Source: Dyella halodurans
Lineage (GTDB): Bacteria; Pseudomonadota; Gammaproteobacteria; Xanthomonadales; Rhodanobacteraceae
Direction of reading: 5' to 3'
Assembly (NCBI RefSeq): GCF_026283925.1
Contig: NZ_JAPDPF010000001.1
Coordinates: 310,001 to 374,000 of the forward strand
DNA: 64,000 nt
Of the stretch, positions 17,823-27,509 are shown one piece after another (the first letter of the stretch is position 1; each line of letters starts with the position of its first letter). The translations under genes and the position numbers were made by a program. The notes under the pieces are model-generated. The model saw only the letters and a program-made list of their open reading frames with translations, did not search any database and was not told the DNA's origin.

Positions 17823-18224
17823 GTGAACTTGAACATAAATGGAAATGGCCTGGCCGGCCTCAAGGTCATGGTTATCGATGACTCGAAAACCATCCGCCGG
17901 ACCGCCGAAACCTTGCTCAAAAAAGAAGGTTGCGACGTGCTGACCGCCGTGGACGGTTTCGAGGCGCTGGCCAAAATCTCTGACCAGAAGCCCGCCATCA
18001 TCTTCGTCGACATCATGATGCCGCGCCTCGACGGGTATCAGACCTGCGCGCTGATCAAGAACAATCCGCAGTTCCGCGGCACGCCGGTCATCATGCTCAG
18101 CTCGAAGGACGGCTTGTTTGACAAAGCACGTGGCCGCATCGTCGGCGCCGAACAATATCTCACCAAGCCATTCACTCGTGACGAGCTGCTTGGTGCTATC
18201 CATCGACATGTCAGCACGGTGTAA
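17823..18224 (+). CDS. pilG: Twitching motility response regulator PilG
   Basis: A 133-aa single-domain CheY-like receiver. It starts with GTG behind a GGGGGG stretch. The acidic pocket is VIDDS (Asp19/Asp20), the phospho-acceptor is Asp63 in FVDIMMPRLDG, and the conserved Thr/Ser and Lys are in MLSSKDG and YLTKPF. PilG controls pilus extension downstream of the ChpA kinase. It is the first gene of a pilGHIJ-chpABC operon. Confidence 0.96.
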   Translation: MNLNINGNGLAGLKVMVIDDSKTIRRTAETLLKKEGCDVLTAVDGFEALAKISDQKPAIIFVDIMMPRLDGYQTCALIKNNPQFRGTPVIMLSSKDGLFDKARGRIVGAEQYLTKPFTRDELLGAIHRHVSTV

Positions 18225-18255
18225 GACCGGCGACTACAGGGTCTGAGGGGGACCT

Positions 18256-18627
18256 GTGGCCAATATTCTCATTATCGACGACTCGCCGACCGACGTGCGC
18301 GTGTTCACTACCCTGCTTGAGCGCGCGGGTTATCGGGTCGATTCCGTTGGCAGTGCCGAGGAAGGCATCGAGCGCGTGCGTGCGCAGTTGCCCGACCTGG
18401 TCATCATGGACGTCATCATGCCCGGCATGAACGGCTTCCAGGCCACCCGCACGCTTACCCGCGACCCGGTGACGTCCAACGTCCCGATCGTCATGATCAC
18501 CACCAAATCGATGGAGACCGATCGCGTGTGGGGGCTGCGCCAGGGTGCGCGTGCCTTCATCACCAAGCCGGTGAACGAAAAGGATCTCCTCGCGTGCATC
18601 AACGATCTGCTGCCGAACGCTGCCTGA
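18256..18627 (+). CDS. pilH: Twitching motility response regulator PilH
   Basis: A 123-aa single-domain CheY-like receiver with Asp8/Asp9, phospho-acceptor Asp52 (IMDVIMPGMNG), and ITTKS and FITKPV for the Thr and Lys. It starts with GTG. In Pseudomonas PilH opposes PilG, favouring retraction and acting partly as a phosphate sink. It lies 31 bases after pilG and 7 bases before pilI. Confidence 0.96.
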   Translation: MANILIIDDSPTDVRVFTTLLERAGYRVDSVGSAEEGIERVRAQLPDLVIMDVIMPGMNGFQATRTLTRDPVTSNVPIVMITTKSMETDRVWGLRQGARAFITKPVNEKDLLACINDLLPNAA

Positions 18628-18634
18628 GGTGACG

Positions 18635-19177
18635 ATGAGCCAGACTGCCACGCTCTCGCCCTTCGAAATCCTGGCCCGCTACGAACGACTTTCGCTGGTT
18701 CATGCCTCCGATACGCCGGAGAAGCTGGAGGCCCCGGGCCTCTGGCGTGGCATCGGCTACCGTGCCGGCAGTCGTTTGTTCGTCAGCGGCATCGATGAAA
18801 TCAGCGAACTGCTGGCCGTGCCGGTGTTGACGCCGGTACCCGGTACGCAGGCCTGGTTGCTTGGCGTGGCCAATGTGCGCGGCAACCTGGTGCCGGTCAT
18901 CGATCTCGCGCGCTTCCTGTTCGGCGAGCGCACCATCCAGACCGAGCGCACGCGCCTGCTGGTGGTACGACAGAGTGGCGGCAACGTGGCGTTGATGGTC
19001 GACGAGGTTTTCGGCCAGCGCACGGTGGATGCCGAGCAGCGTCGCACGGCCGAACAAGAAGACGATCCGCGCCTGGCGCGATTCGTGGAAGATCGCGTGG
19101 GCGAGCCACGGTTGGCCGTGTTCAGCATGGGCAAACTGGTGCGCGCGCCTGATTTCCGCCAAGCCGCAGCGGCTTGA
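18635..19177 (+). CDS. pilI: CheW-like adaptor PilI
   Basis: A 180-aa CheW-domain protein that couples the PilJ receptor to the ChpA kinase. The CheW core is clear: GSRLFVSGIDEISELLAVP, then AWLLGVANVRGNLVPVIDL and VMLVVRQSG-type strands up to VALMVDEVFG. ATG 18635 follows a GAGGTG ribosome site; an in-frame GTG at 18629 is less likely. It is cytosolic and sits at the polar array. Confidence 0.93.
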   Translation: MSQTATLSPFEILARYERLSLVHASDTPEKLEAPGLWRGIGYRAGSRLFVSGIDEISELLAVPVLTPVPGTQAWLLGVANVRGNLVPVIDLARFLFGERTIQTERTRLLVVRQSGGNVALMVDEVFGQRTVDAEQRRTAEQEDDPRLARFVEDRVGEPRLAVFSMGKLVRAPDFRQAAAA

Positions 19178-19290
19178 CGGGCGATAGTTGAACCAAGGGT
19201 AGGACCGGCGCCAGTCGTGGCCGGAATCAGGGCGATGAACCCAGCCTCCGCCAGCAAGGGTGGCGGGGGTAGACGGGCGAGGTGAACGAA

Positions 19291-21321
19291 ATGAGCACTA
19301 CAGGGGGCGTTGGCAAGGAGCGGGGCTATACCGGCCTCATCATTGCGCTGGTCATCGCGATTGGATTCGCGGGTGTCGATTTCGTCATGCTCAACATCAG
19401 GAACAGCGAGGATCGGCAGGCCATTGCCCTGACCACGCAGATCCAAGTGTTGTCGCAGCAGACGGCCAAATATGCGCTCGAAGCGGCCGACGGTAACGTC
19501 GACTCGTTCAAGGAGCTGGAAACCAGCCGCAACGCCATCGATTCGGCGGTGCAGCACCTGAACAAGGGCGACCCGAAGAGCGGCATGCAGGCCTATGCCG
19601 ACAACAACGCGACCCCCGCCGGTCGTGCCGTGGGTGCGTTGACCAATGCCTGGGGACAGCTCGATGCCGATATCGGCAAGATCCTCTCCAACAAGGCCCT
19701 GGTGCTCGATTCGGCCCAGCGCGCGGCAACGCTGTCGCGTGACCTGCCGCTGCTCAACTCCAGCATGGAGCAGGTGGTAAACATCCTGCAGCAGCGCGGC
19801 GGTAGCGCCGAGCAGACCTATACCTCGGCACGCCAGATGGTGCTGGCCGACCGTATGACCCGCCGCGTGCAAGAGGTGCTGCAGGGTGGCGAAGGTTCCC
19901 AGCCTGCCGCAGACGGCCTGGCGCGCGACGGCCAGCTCTACGGTTCGGTGCTCAAGGGCCTGCTCGAAGGCAACGCCGAAGTCGGCGTGCGCTCGATGGG
20001 CGATGCCAATGCGCGCAAGATTCTTACCGACATGCAGGCCCAGTGGGACAACCTGCAGGATCCGGTCGGCAAGCTGGTCGGCGCTGCCGGCAACCTCGGC
20101 GACGTGAAGCGAGCAGGCAACCAGGCCTCGCTGGATTCGCAGAACGTGCTGTTGCGCGCCAATGAATTGTCCGACCAGGTCGGCAAGCTGCCGCTGCGTC
20201 GTTTGTTCCCTAACGTGTGGTGGGGCGTGCTCGGTGCCATCGGCGCGGTCGCCTTCATCGTCGTGCTGGTGGTCCAGCTCGTGACCGACCAGCGCCGCCG
20301 CTTCCAGGAAAGCGCCGAGCTCAACCAGCGCAACCAGGAGGCCATCATGCGCCTGCTGGACGAGATGGGCTCGCTCGCCGAAGGTGACCTGACGGTCAAG
20401 ACCACGGTCACCGAGGACATCACGGGCGCCATCGCCGACTCGGTGAACTACGCCATCGACGAGTTGCGCACCCTGGTGACCACGATCAACGAGACCTCCG
20501 AGCAGGTGTCCTCGTCGGCCCAGGAGACGCAGACCACGGCACGCCATCTGGCCGAGTCGGCGCAGCACCAGGCACAGCGGATCAGCACGGCGACCACGGC
20601 GATCAACCAGATCGCCAGCCTGATGGATACCGTGTCGAAGGATTCCGCCGAATCGGCCGACGTGGCCGAGCGCTCGGTGAAAATCGCCTCGCGCGGCGCC
20701 GAAGTGGTGCGCGAGACGATCTCGGGCATGGACTCGATCCGCGACCAGATCCAGGAAACCTCCAAGCGCATCAAGCGCCTGGGCGAGTCGTCGCAGGAGA
20801 TCGGCTCGATCGTGGAACTGATCAACGACATTGCCGAGCAGACCAACATCCTCGCACTCAATGCGGCCATCCAGGCGGCCTCGGCCGGTGAGGCGGGTCG
20901 CGGTTTCGCGGTGGTGGCGGACGAAGTGCAGCGCCTGGCAGAACGTTCCGCCAGCGCGACGAAGCGAATCGAAACGCTGGTGCAGACCATTCAGTCCGAT
21001 ACCAACGAAGCGGTGAACTCGATGGAACAGACCACCGCGGAAGTGGTGGCCGGTGCCCGACTGGCGGAGGACGCCGGCAGTGCGCTGGGTGACATCGAGC
21101 GCGTGTCGCACGATTTGTCCGCCCTGATTCAAAACATCTCCACCGCCGCCCGCCAGCAGTCCACCGCGGCGTCGGACATTTCGGTGTCGATGAATGCGAT
21201 CCAGGAAATTACCTCGCAGACCTCGCAGGGCGCGAGCCAGACGGCCGATTCGATCGGTTACCTGGCCCAGCTGGCGAGTGATCTGCGGCGCTCGGTGGCG
21301 CACTTCAAGCTGCCGGGCTGA
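19291..21321 (+). CDS. pilJ: Methyl-accepting chemotaxis protein PilJ
   Basis: A 676-aa inner-membrane receptor. The first membrane helix is at residues about 10-30 and the second near 310-330. Between them is a long, largely helical periplasmic region with two PilJ-type modules. A HAMP-like segment follows, then the cytoplasmic signalling domain with the hairpin tip [20 protein letters not shown]. PilJ senses surface contact through pilin and feeds PilI/ChpA. The start at 19291 follows GAGGTG. No C-terminal tethering pentapeptide is visible. Confidence 0.96.
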   Translation: MSTTGGVGKERGYTGLIIALVIAIGFAGVDFVMLNIRNSEDRQAIALTTQIQVLSQQTAKYALEAADGNVDSFKELETSRNAIDSAVQHLNKGDPKSGMQAYADNNATPAGRAVGALTNAWGQLDADIGKILSNKALVLDSAQRAATLSRDLPLLNSSMEQVVNILQQRGGSAEQTYTSARQMVLADRMTRRVQEVLQGGEGSQPAADGLARDGQLYGSVLKGLLEGNAEVGVRSMGDANARKILTDMQAQWDNLQDPVGKLVGAAGNLGDVKRAGNQASLDSQNVLLRANELSDQVGKLPLRRLFPNVWWGVLGAIGAVAFIVVLVVQLVTDQRRRFQESAELNQRNQEAIMRLLDEMGSLAEGDLTVKTTVTEDITGAIADSVNYAIDELRTLVTTINETSEQVSSSAQETQTTARHLAESAQHQAQRISTATTAINQIASLMDTVSKDSAESADVAERSVKIASRGAEVVRETISGMDSIRDQIQETSKRIKRLGESSQEIGSIVELINDIAEQTNILALNAAIQAASAGEAGRGFAVVADEVQRLAERSASATKRIETLVQTIQSDTNEAVNSMEQTTAEVVAGARLAEDAGSALGDIERVSHDLSALIQNISTAARQQSTAASDISVSMNAIQEITSQTSQGASQTADSIGYLAQLASDLRRSVAHFKLPG

Positions 21322-21395
21322 CACAAAACGATTTTCACAGGGGGCAACCTCGACGGTTGCGTGACAAAGCGTTACGTGGCCGCAGTGAGGGGCGC

Positions 21396-24300
21396 ATGAG
21401 ACTTCAAGATCACATCGATTTCACCACCCTGCAGTGGGTCAAGCCAGAGCTCGACGAGACGCTGGCGCTCGCCCGCGAGGCGTTGGAGTCCTACGTCGAC
21501 AACCCGAGCGACCGGGCTGCCATGCGTTCATGTGCCGACAGCCTGCATCAGGTGCAAGGCACGCTGCGTATGGTCGAGCTCTACGGCGCCGCGATGGTTG
21601 CCGAGGAGATGGAGACACTGACCATCTCGCTGCTTGAAGACCATGTCGCCGACCGCGAGGACGCCTATGCGGCCCTGATGCGTGGCCTCATGCAGCTGCC
21701 GGACTATCTCGAGCGTTTGTCTGGCGGCCACCGTGACGTACCAGTGGTACTGCTGCCGCTGCTCAATGACCTGCGCTCCAGTCGCGGTCAGCAGGCGCTG
21801 CACGAATCGGCACTGTTCACGCCCAACCTCGACGTCGTGCTGCCGCACCAGGCGCCGGCCCCGGCTCACGACCTCGCCACCGAGCGTCAGCGCAGCGAAG
21901 TCGCGGCCCTGCGCCTGCGCTTCCAGCAGCAGTTGTTGACCTGGTTCCGCGGGCAGGGCAATGACCAGCAGTTGACCGGCATGATCCAGACCCTGGATGC
22001 CATCACGGCGCGCTGCCATAGCGTGCCGGGGCGTCGCCTGTGGTGGATCGCGGCCGGTGTTCTTGAGGGCGTGCAGCAGGGCGTGCTCAAGAACCAGGCG
22101 AGCGACGTACGCCAACTGATCGGCAAGGTCGATCGCAGCATTCGCCAGCTGGTGGAGCATGGTGAAGTCAGCCTGCGCGGCGGTGATGCGGATGAATTGG
22201 CGCGCAAACTGCTGTACGTGACTGGCCAGATCAAGCCGGGCAGTCCGCGCATGGAGTTGTTGCGCCAGACTTATTCGCTCGATGCCCTGCTGCCCGAGGC
22301 GAGCGAGGTGGAGCACGCTCGCGGCTCCATGTCCGGCCACAACCGTGCCTTGCTCGATTCCGTGGCGCGTGCGCTGAAGGACGACTTGCTGCGGGTGAAG
22401 GAGTCGCTGGATCTGTTCCTGCGCCAGACCGACGCGGATCCCGCGCAGCTGGCCAGCCAGACCGAAGTGCTGGACCGCGTGGGTGACACCCTGGGCATGC
22501 TGGCCCTGGCCGTGCCGCGACGCGTGGTCAATGAGCAGCGTCGCGTGCTGGACGAAATCGCCAACCGCGTACGCGCGCCCGACGAAGAGCTGTTGCTCGA
22601 TGTCGCCGGCGCGCTGCTCTATGTGGAAGCGTCGCTCGACGATCACATCGAAAGCCTCGGCGCCGAAGAAGAAAGTGCGCCTGAGGGCGCCACGGCGATG
22701 CTGCCGCGCAGTGAGGCGCGCCATATTCTGGCGACCTTGATGCACGAGGCCACCGCCAATACCGGCAAGGTGAAGGAAGCGATCGTCGCTTACGTCGAGT
22801 CAGGCTGGCAGTCCAGGCAGCTGGCCGACGTGGGCGCGCTGATGGAGGAAGTGGCGGGAGCCATGCGCATGCTGTCTGCGCCACGTCCCGCCGAACTGGC
22901 CGAAGGCATCGGCCGTTTCGTCGGCAACGAGTTGCTGGCCGATCGGCGCGTGCCCAGCACGGCGCAGATGGACCATCTCGCCGACGCACTAGCCGCACTG
23001 GAGTATTACCTCGAGGCCGCGCGCGAGCATCGCGGCGGCCTGGAACACATCCTCGACGTCGCCGAACACAGTCTGGGCACGCTGGGCTATTGGCCGCCGC
23101 CGGCCGCGCGCGCGGTGGTGCTGGATGAACTGGATGAGGCGCCGGAGCACGTCGCCAAGGCGGCCGATGCCGCGCTTGCAGCAGCGCTGGCCAATCAGCC
23201 GGAGCTCTCGGAAACCGTCAGCCTCGCCCATGGCGATGACCTGTCGGGGCTGATCATCGGCCGCAGTGAAACGCCGCCGGCGCTGGAACACGAAATCACC
23301 GGAATGCGCCTGGCGGACACCGAACATCTTGGTCCGCAGGAAGTCGTGCAGGGCGGCGATGACGAATGGATCGAGATCGAGGAAGAGATCTTCGAGCAGG
23401 TGCCGGTAGCCGGTGCGTCGCAGGCTGAAGCGGGCTTTCAGTCCAGTACGGCGGGCATCGACGACGACATCCGCGACATCTTCCTGGAGGAGATGCAGGA
23501 AGAAATCGACAGCCTGCATGCCGCACGCCAGACGTGGCTGGCCGATACGGCGCAGCTGGATGCACTCACGCCGATCCGCCGCTCCTTCCATACCTTGAAG
23601 GGTTCCGGCCGACTGGTCGGCGCCACCATGCTGGGTGAGTTCGCCTGGAAGGTGGAAAACATGCTCAATCGTGTGCTGGATCATTCGATCCCGGCCAACG
23701 AGGGCGTGCAGGAAGTGGTGAGCAGCGCCATCGATGCCTTGCCGCAATTGCGCCTTGCGCTGTTGGGCGAAGGGGCGCCGACGGCACCGATCAACGCCAT
23801 CATGGAGATCGCCGAGCGGCTTGCCGCCGGCCAGCAGGAAGCGCGCCTCGCCGACATCGCCCCTGCCGCCACGGAGAGCGTGCGCCGCGTCGTGCGCCGC
23901 CGTGTGCCGCGTGTTGATGTCGCCGCCGTGCCGACCGCCAGCCTTGCCGATGTCGAGACCGCACCGAGCACGCCGATCGAGCACTTCGCGGACACGATCG
24001 AAGCCCCGGTCATGCCGCCGATCGATCCGGTGTTGCTGGAGATCCTGCGCAGCGAAGTCGCGCAGTACCTCGCGGCCATCCGCACGACGATCAACCGCGT
24101 CGACGGCGAACTCCGCGTCGACGACAGCCTGCTGCGTGCCGTGCATACCCTGCACGGTGCCATCGCGATGGTCGACATCCCGTTGCTGACCCAGCTGCTG
24201 TCGCCGCTGGAAAGCCTGCTCAAGCGCTTGCGCGCCGCAGGCCGGCCGCTGTCGGCCGAGGGCGTGCACCTGCTGGGCCGCAGCGCCGATGCCGTCGATC

Positions 24301-27300
24301 AGGTGATGGGGCAGTTCGATGCGCCGTCGCCGCAGTTGCCGAATATCGATGCACTGATCCAGCGCATTGCCGAGTTGCGTGACAGCCAGCCGGAGCCCCA
24401 GGTTGCCCACGTGCTGTTCGAGCCGCACGCCGACGATCTGGTCGAGACGGACGGACCGGCCAACGATGGCGAGCGCGAAGACCTGCTCGCCGCCTCGCTG
24501 GACGAGGCGTTGTCCGGCGTGTCGGGAACGGCAGGCCATGCCCATGCCGTCGCTGCGGATGAGTCCTCGAGCGATGCGTATGCCGACGAATTGATGGCCG
24601 CCCTCGGCGAGTTCGATCTTGATGCTCATCTGCCCCTCGCCGAGCACGCGACGCCCACGACGGCAATCATCGCTGACGCGACGTCACTCGTCTCTGCCGA
24701 CGAGGACGATTTCGCCAAGGCCTACGCGGACTTGCTGGACGAGGCGGCTGCGGACGAAGCGCCGAGCATCGACCAGGCCGGTGATGCTCACGTCTCGCTG
24801 ACTTCGGCTGACGAGATGGCGCTGGCGTTCGAGCTCGAAGACGCGCCGGTTGGCGCTGCCACGATCGAGACGGCCGAAGCGGTCGGTCTCGACGATGTGG
24901 TGGCCGCAGAAGACGTTGCGCCGCTGGACGACGTCACCGCCCAGGTGGCCGCGCCGGCACCCATCGACGAAACGCCGATCGAGCCCATCCAGGCATGGGT
25001 CGACGCCGTCGAGACGCCGGAAATCATCAGCTCGCCTGTGAACGAGCAGGAGCCCGTCGCCGAGGTAGAGCATCTCCACGCTGCTCCGGCGGAGGAGGCC
25101 GAAGCTTCCGGCGACAACCTGCTCGTGCCCAGCCAGATCGATCCCGACCTGCTGGAAATCTTCATCGAGGAAGCGCGCGAGCTGCTCGATCATTCGGACG
25201 GCGTCCTCGCCGAGTGGCGCGCGGAGCCCAGCACGATCGAGCATGTGGCCGAACTGCAACGCGACCTGCACACCCTCAAGGGCGGCGCGCGTATTGCCGG
25301 GCTGGTACCGGTGGGCGATCTCACCCACGCCATCGAAACGGCGCTGGAGAAACCGCTGCACGCCGAGTCGGCTCATATCGGTGACCTGATCGCGGCCCTG
25401 GAAGCGGGCTTCGACCAGCTGCATCAAATCGTTCAGCGCGTCTCGCAGGGCCATTCGGTCGCCTACCCGCAAGCCATGATCGATCGTTTCGTGGCCATGG
25501 CTGGCGGCGCGAGCGGCGAAGCAGCGACGGCCGCGGCGGTTGCCATCGAGCCCGCGGCGGTCGAGCAGAGCAGCGCGACGGTGTTGCCATTCCCCGATCG
25601 CACGAAGCTGCCCGAACTGTTGCCCGAAGAGCGCGAAGAGACTGCCAGTACGCCGCAGGAACAGATCCGCGTACGCGCCGAACTGCTCGATACGCTGGTC
25701 AATCACGCCGGCGAGGTGGCGATCTACCGTTCGCGCCTGGAACAGCAGGTGGCGGGCTATCGCTTCAACCTGGTGGAGCTCGACCAGACCGTGCAGCGCT
25801 TGCGCAGCCAGCTGCGCATGCTCGAGATCGAAACGGAAGCGCAGATCATCGCGCGTTTCCAACGCGAGCATCGTGAAGGCGGTTTGTCGGTCTTCGATCC
25901 GCTCGAACTCGATCGTTTCTCGCAGTTGCAGCAGTACTCGCGCGCACTGGCCGAGTCGGTGTCCGACCTTGTGTCCATCCAGGGCATGCTCGACGACCTG
26001 ACGCGCCAGGCCGAGACGCTGCTGATCCAGCAGTCGCGCGTCAGCTCCGAGCTGCAGGACGGCTTGCTGCGCACGCGCATGCTGCCGTTCGACACGATGG
26101 TGCCCAACCTCCGCCGCACGCTGCGTCAGGCAGCCCAGGAAGAGGGCAAGAGCGCGCAGCTCTATGTGGAAGGCGCACATGGCGAAATGGATCGCAACCT
26201 GCTCGACCGCATCAAGGCGCCGTTCGAGCACATGTTGCGCAACGCCGTGGCCCACGGCCTCGAGTCGCCGGCCGAACGGCGCAAGGCAGGCAAGCCGGCC
26301 GAAGGCGCCGTGCGCATCCGCGTGGCGCGTGAGGCGACCGAAGTGGTCGTGCGCGTCAGCGACGACGGCCGCGGCCTGGATCGCGACGCGATTCGCAAGC
26401 GTGGCGTCGAGCGTGGCCTGGTGCGTGCCGACGCCAAGCTCAGTGACGATCAGCTGCTGGCGCTTATCACGCAGCCTGGCTTCTCCACCGCAAGCAAGAT
26501 CACCCAGCTGGCCGGCCGCGGCGTGGGCATGGACGTGGTGGCGAACGAGATCAAGCAGCTCGGCGGTTCGCTGTCGATCGAATCGAAGGCGGGCGAAGGC
26601 TCCACCTTCGTGCTGCGCCTCCCGTTCACCCTGGCCGTCACGCAAGCGATCCTGGTGCGCATTGGCGAATCCAACTTCGCCATCCCGATGACCTCGGTGC
26701 AGGGCGTGGCGCGCATCAGTCCTGCCGAACTCACGGAGCGCCTGGCCGAAGCGGAGCCGTCGTTCCCGTATGCGGGAGACGACTACAGCATCCACGACCT
26801 GTCCGAACTGCTTGGCATCGTGAGCGGTTACACCGGCGACGAAGAGCAGTTGCCGTTGCTGTTGACCCGCTCTGGCGACCTGCGCGCCGCCATTCGCATC
26901 GACGCCGTGATCGGCTCGCGCGAAATCGTGGTGAAGTCGGTGGGCCCGCAGATCAGCTCGGTCCCTGGCATCCTCGGCGCCACCATCATGGGCGACGGCT
27001 CGGTGTTGATCATTCTTGATCTCGCACCGCTGGTCCGTCATGGCGTGGCACGCCGCCAGCAGCGCCTGGAAGAGGGGCTCAGCGCGGTGCAGGCGCCGGT
27101 GGTGGAAGAGGAGCGCGTGCGTCCGCTGGTGATGGTGGTGGATGACTCGATCACCATGCGCAAGGTCACCAGCCGCGTGCTGGAGCGCCACGAATACGAA
27201 GTCAGCACGGCCAAGGACGGTGTCGACGCCATCGAGCGCCTGCACGAGCGCGTGCCGGACCTGATGCTGCTCGACATCGAGATGCCGCGCATGGACGGTT

Positions 27301-27509
27301 ACGAGCTGGCCACGCACATGAAGGCCGATCCGCGTTTCCGCGATGTGCCGATCATCATGATCACCTCGCGTACCGGCGACAAACATCGCCAGCGCGCCTT
27401 CGACATTGGCGTGGACCGCTACCTCGGCAAGCCATATCAAGAGGCCGAACTGCTGATGCAGATTGGTGAAGTGCTCGAGCAGCGGACTACGGAGTCGTTC
27501 AATGCCTGA
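21396..27509 (+). CDS. chpA: Pil-Chp hybrid histidine kinase ChpA (PilL)
   Basis: A 2037-aa multidomain kinase. Typical Hpt sites are His732 (HTLKGSGR) and His1292 (HTLKGGAR), with a variant site at His917 (HTLHGAIA) and a degenerate N-terminal one at His51 (HQVQG). Acidic Ala-rich linkers separate them. Then come the CheA-type dimerisation region (about 1420), the ATPase with N box HMLRNAVAHGLES (about 1612), DDGRGLD and GRGVGMDVV (about 1706), a CheW domain (about 1750-1885) and a receiver with Asp1960 (LLDIEMPRMDG). It phosphorylates PilG and PilH. The GTGAGGGG ribosome site fixes the start at 21396. Confidence 0.96.
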   Translation: MRLQDHIDFTTLQWVKPELDETLALAREALESYVDNPSDRAAMRSCADSLHQVQGTLRMVELYGAAMVAEEMETLTISLLEDHVADREDAYAALMRGLMQLPDYLERLSGGHRDVPVVLLPLLNDLRSSRGQQALHESALFTPNLDVVLPHQAPAPAHDLATERQRSEVAALRLRFQQQLLTWFRGQGNDQQLTGMIQTLDAITARCHSVPGRRLWWIAAGVLEGVQQGVLKNQASDVRQLIGKVDRSIRQLVEHGEVSLRGGDADELARKLLYVTGQIKPGSPRMELLRQTYSLDALLPEASEVEHARGSMSGHNRALLDSVARALKDDLLRVKESLDLFLRQTDADPAQLASQTEVLDRVGDTLGMLALAVPRRVVNEQRRVLDEIANRVRAPDEELLLDVAGALLYVEASLDDHIESLGAEEESAPEGATAMLPRSEARHILATLMHEATANTGKVKEAIVAYVESGWQSRQLADVGALMEEVAGAMRMLSAPRPAELAEGIGRFVGNELLADRRVPSTAQMDHLADALAALEYYLEAAREHRGGLEHILDVAEHSLGTLGYWPPPAARAVVLDELDEAPEHVAKAADAALAAALANQPELSETVSLAHGDDLSGLIIGRSETPPALEHEITGMRLADTEHLGPQEVVQGGDDEWIEIEEEIFEQVPVAGASQAEAGFQSSTAGIDDDIRDIFLEEMQEEIDSLHAARQTWLADTAQLDALTPIRRSFHTLKGSGRLVGATMLGEFAWKVENMLNRVLDHSIPANEGVQEVVSSAIDALPQLRLALLGEGAPTAPINAIMEIAERLAAGQQEARLADIAPAATESVRRVVRRRVPRVDVAAVPTASLADVETAPSTPIEHFADTIEAPVMPPIDPVLLEILRSEVAQYLAAIRTTINRVDGELRVDDSLLRAVHTLHGAIAMVDIPLLTQLLSPLESLLKRLRAAGRPLSAEGVHLLGRSADAVDQVMGQFDAPSPQLPNIDALIQRIAELRDSQPEPQVAHVLFEPHADDLVETDGPANDGEREDLLAASLDEALSGVSGTAGHAHAVAADESSSDAYADELMAALGEFDLDAHLPLAEHATPTTAIIADATSLVSADEDDFAKAYADLLDEAAADEAPSIDQAGDAHVSLTSADEMALAFELEDAPVGAATIETAEAVGLDDVVAAEDVAPLDDVTAQVAAPAPIDETPIEPIQAWVDAVETPEIISSPVNEQEPVAEVEHLHAAPAEEAEASGDNLLVPSQIDPDLLEIFIEEARELLDHSDGVLAEWRAEPSTIEHVAELQRDLHTLKGGARIAGLVPVGDLTHAIETALEKPLHAESAHIGDLIAALEAGFDQLHQIVQRVSQGHSVAYPQAMIDRFVAMAGGASGEAATAAAVAIEPAAVEQSSATVLPFPDRTKLPELLPEEREETASTPQEQIRVRAELLDTLVNHAGEVAIYRSRLEQQVAGYRFNLVELDQTVQRLRSQLRMLEIETEAQIIARFQREHREGGLSVFDPLELDRFSQLQQYSRALAESVSDLVSIQGMLDDLTRQAETLLIQQSRVSSELQDGLLRTRMLPFDTMVPNLRRTLRQAAQEEGKSAQLYVEGAHGEMDRNLLDRIKAPFEHMLRNAVAHGLESPAERRKAGKPAEGAVRIRVAREATEVVVRVSDDGRGLDRDAIRKRGVERGLVRADAKLSDDQLLALITQPGFSTASKITQLAGRGVGMDVVANEIKQLGGSLSIESKAGEGSTFVLRLPFTLAVTQAILVRIGESNFAIPMTSVQGVARISPAELTERLAEAEPSFPYAGDDYSIHDLSELLGIVSGYTGDEEQLPLLLTRSGDLRAAIRIDAVIGSREIVVKSVGPQISSVPGILGATIMGDGSVLIILDLAPLVRHGVARRQQRLEEGLSAVQAPVVEEERVRPLVMVVDDSITMRKVTSRVLERHEYEVSTAKDGVDAIERLHERVPDLMLLDIEMPRMDGYELATHMKADPRFRDVPIIMITSRTGDKHRQRAFDIGVDRYLGKPYQEAELLMQIGEVLEQRTTESFNA

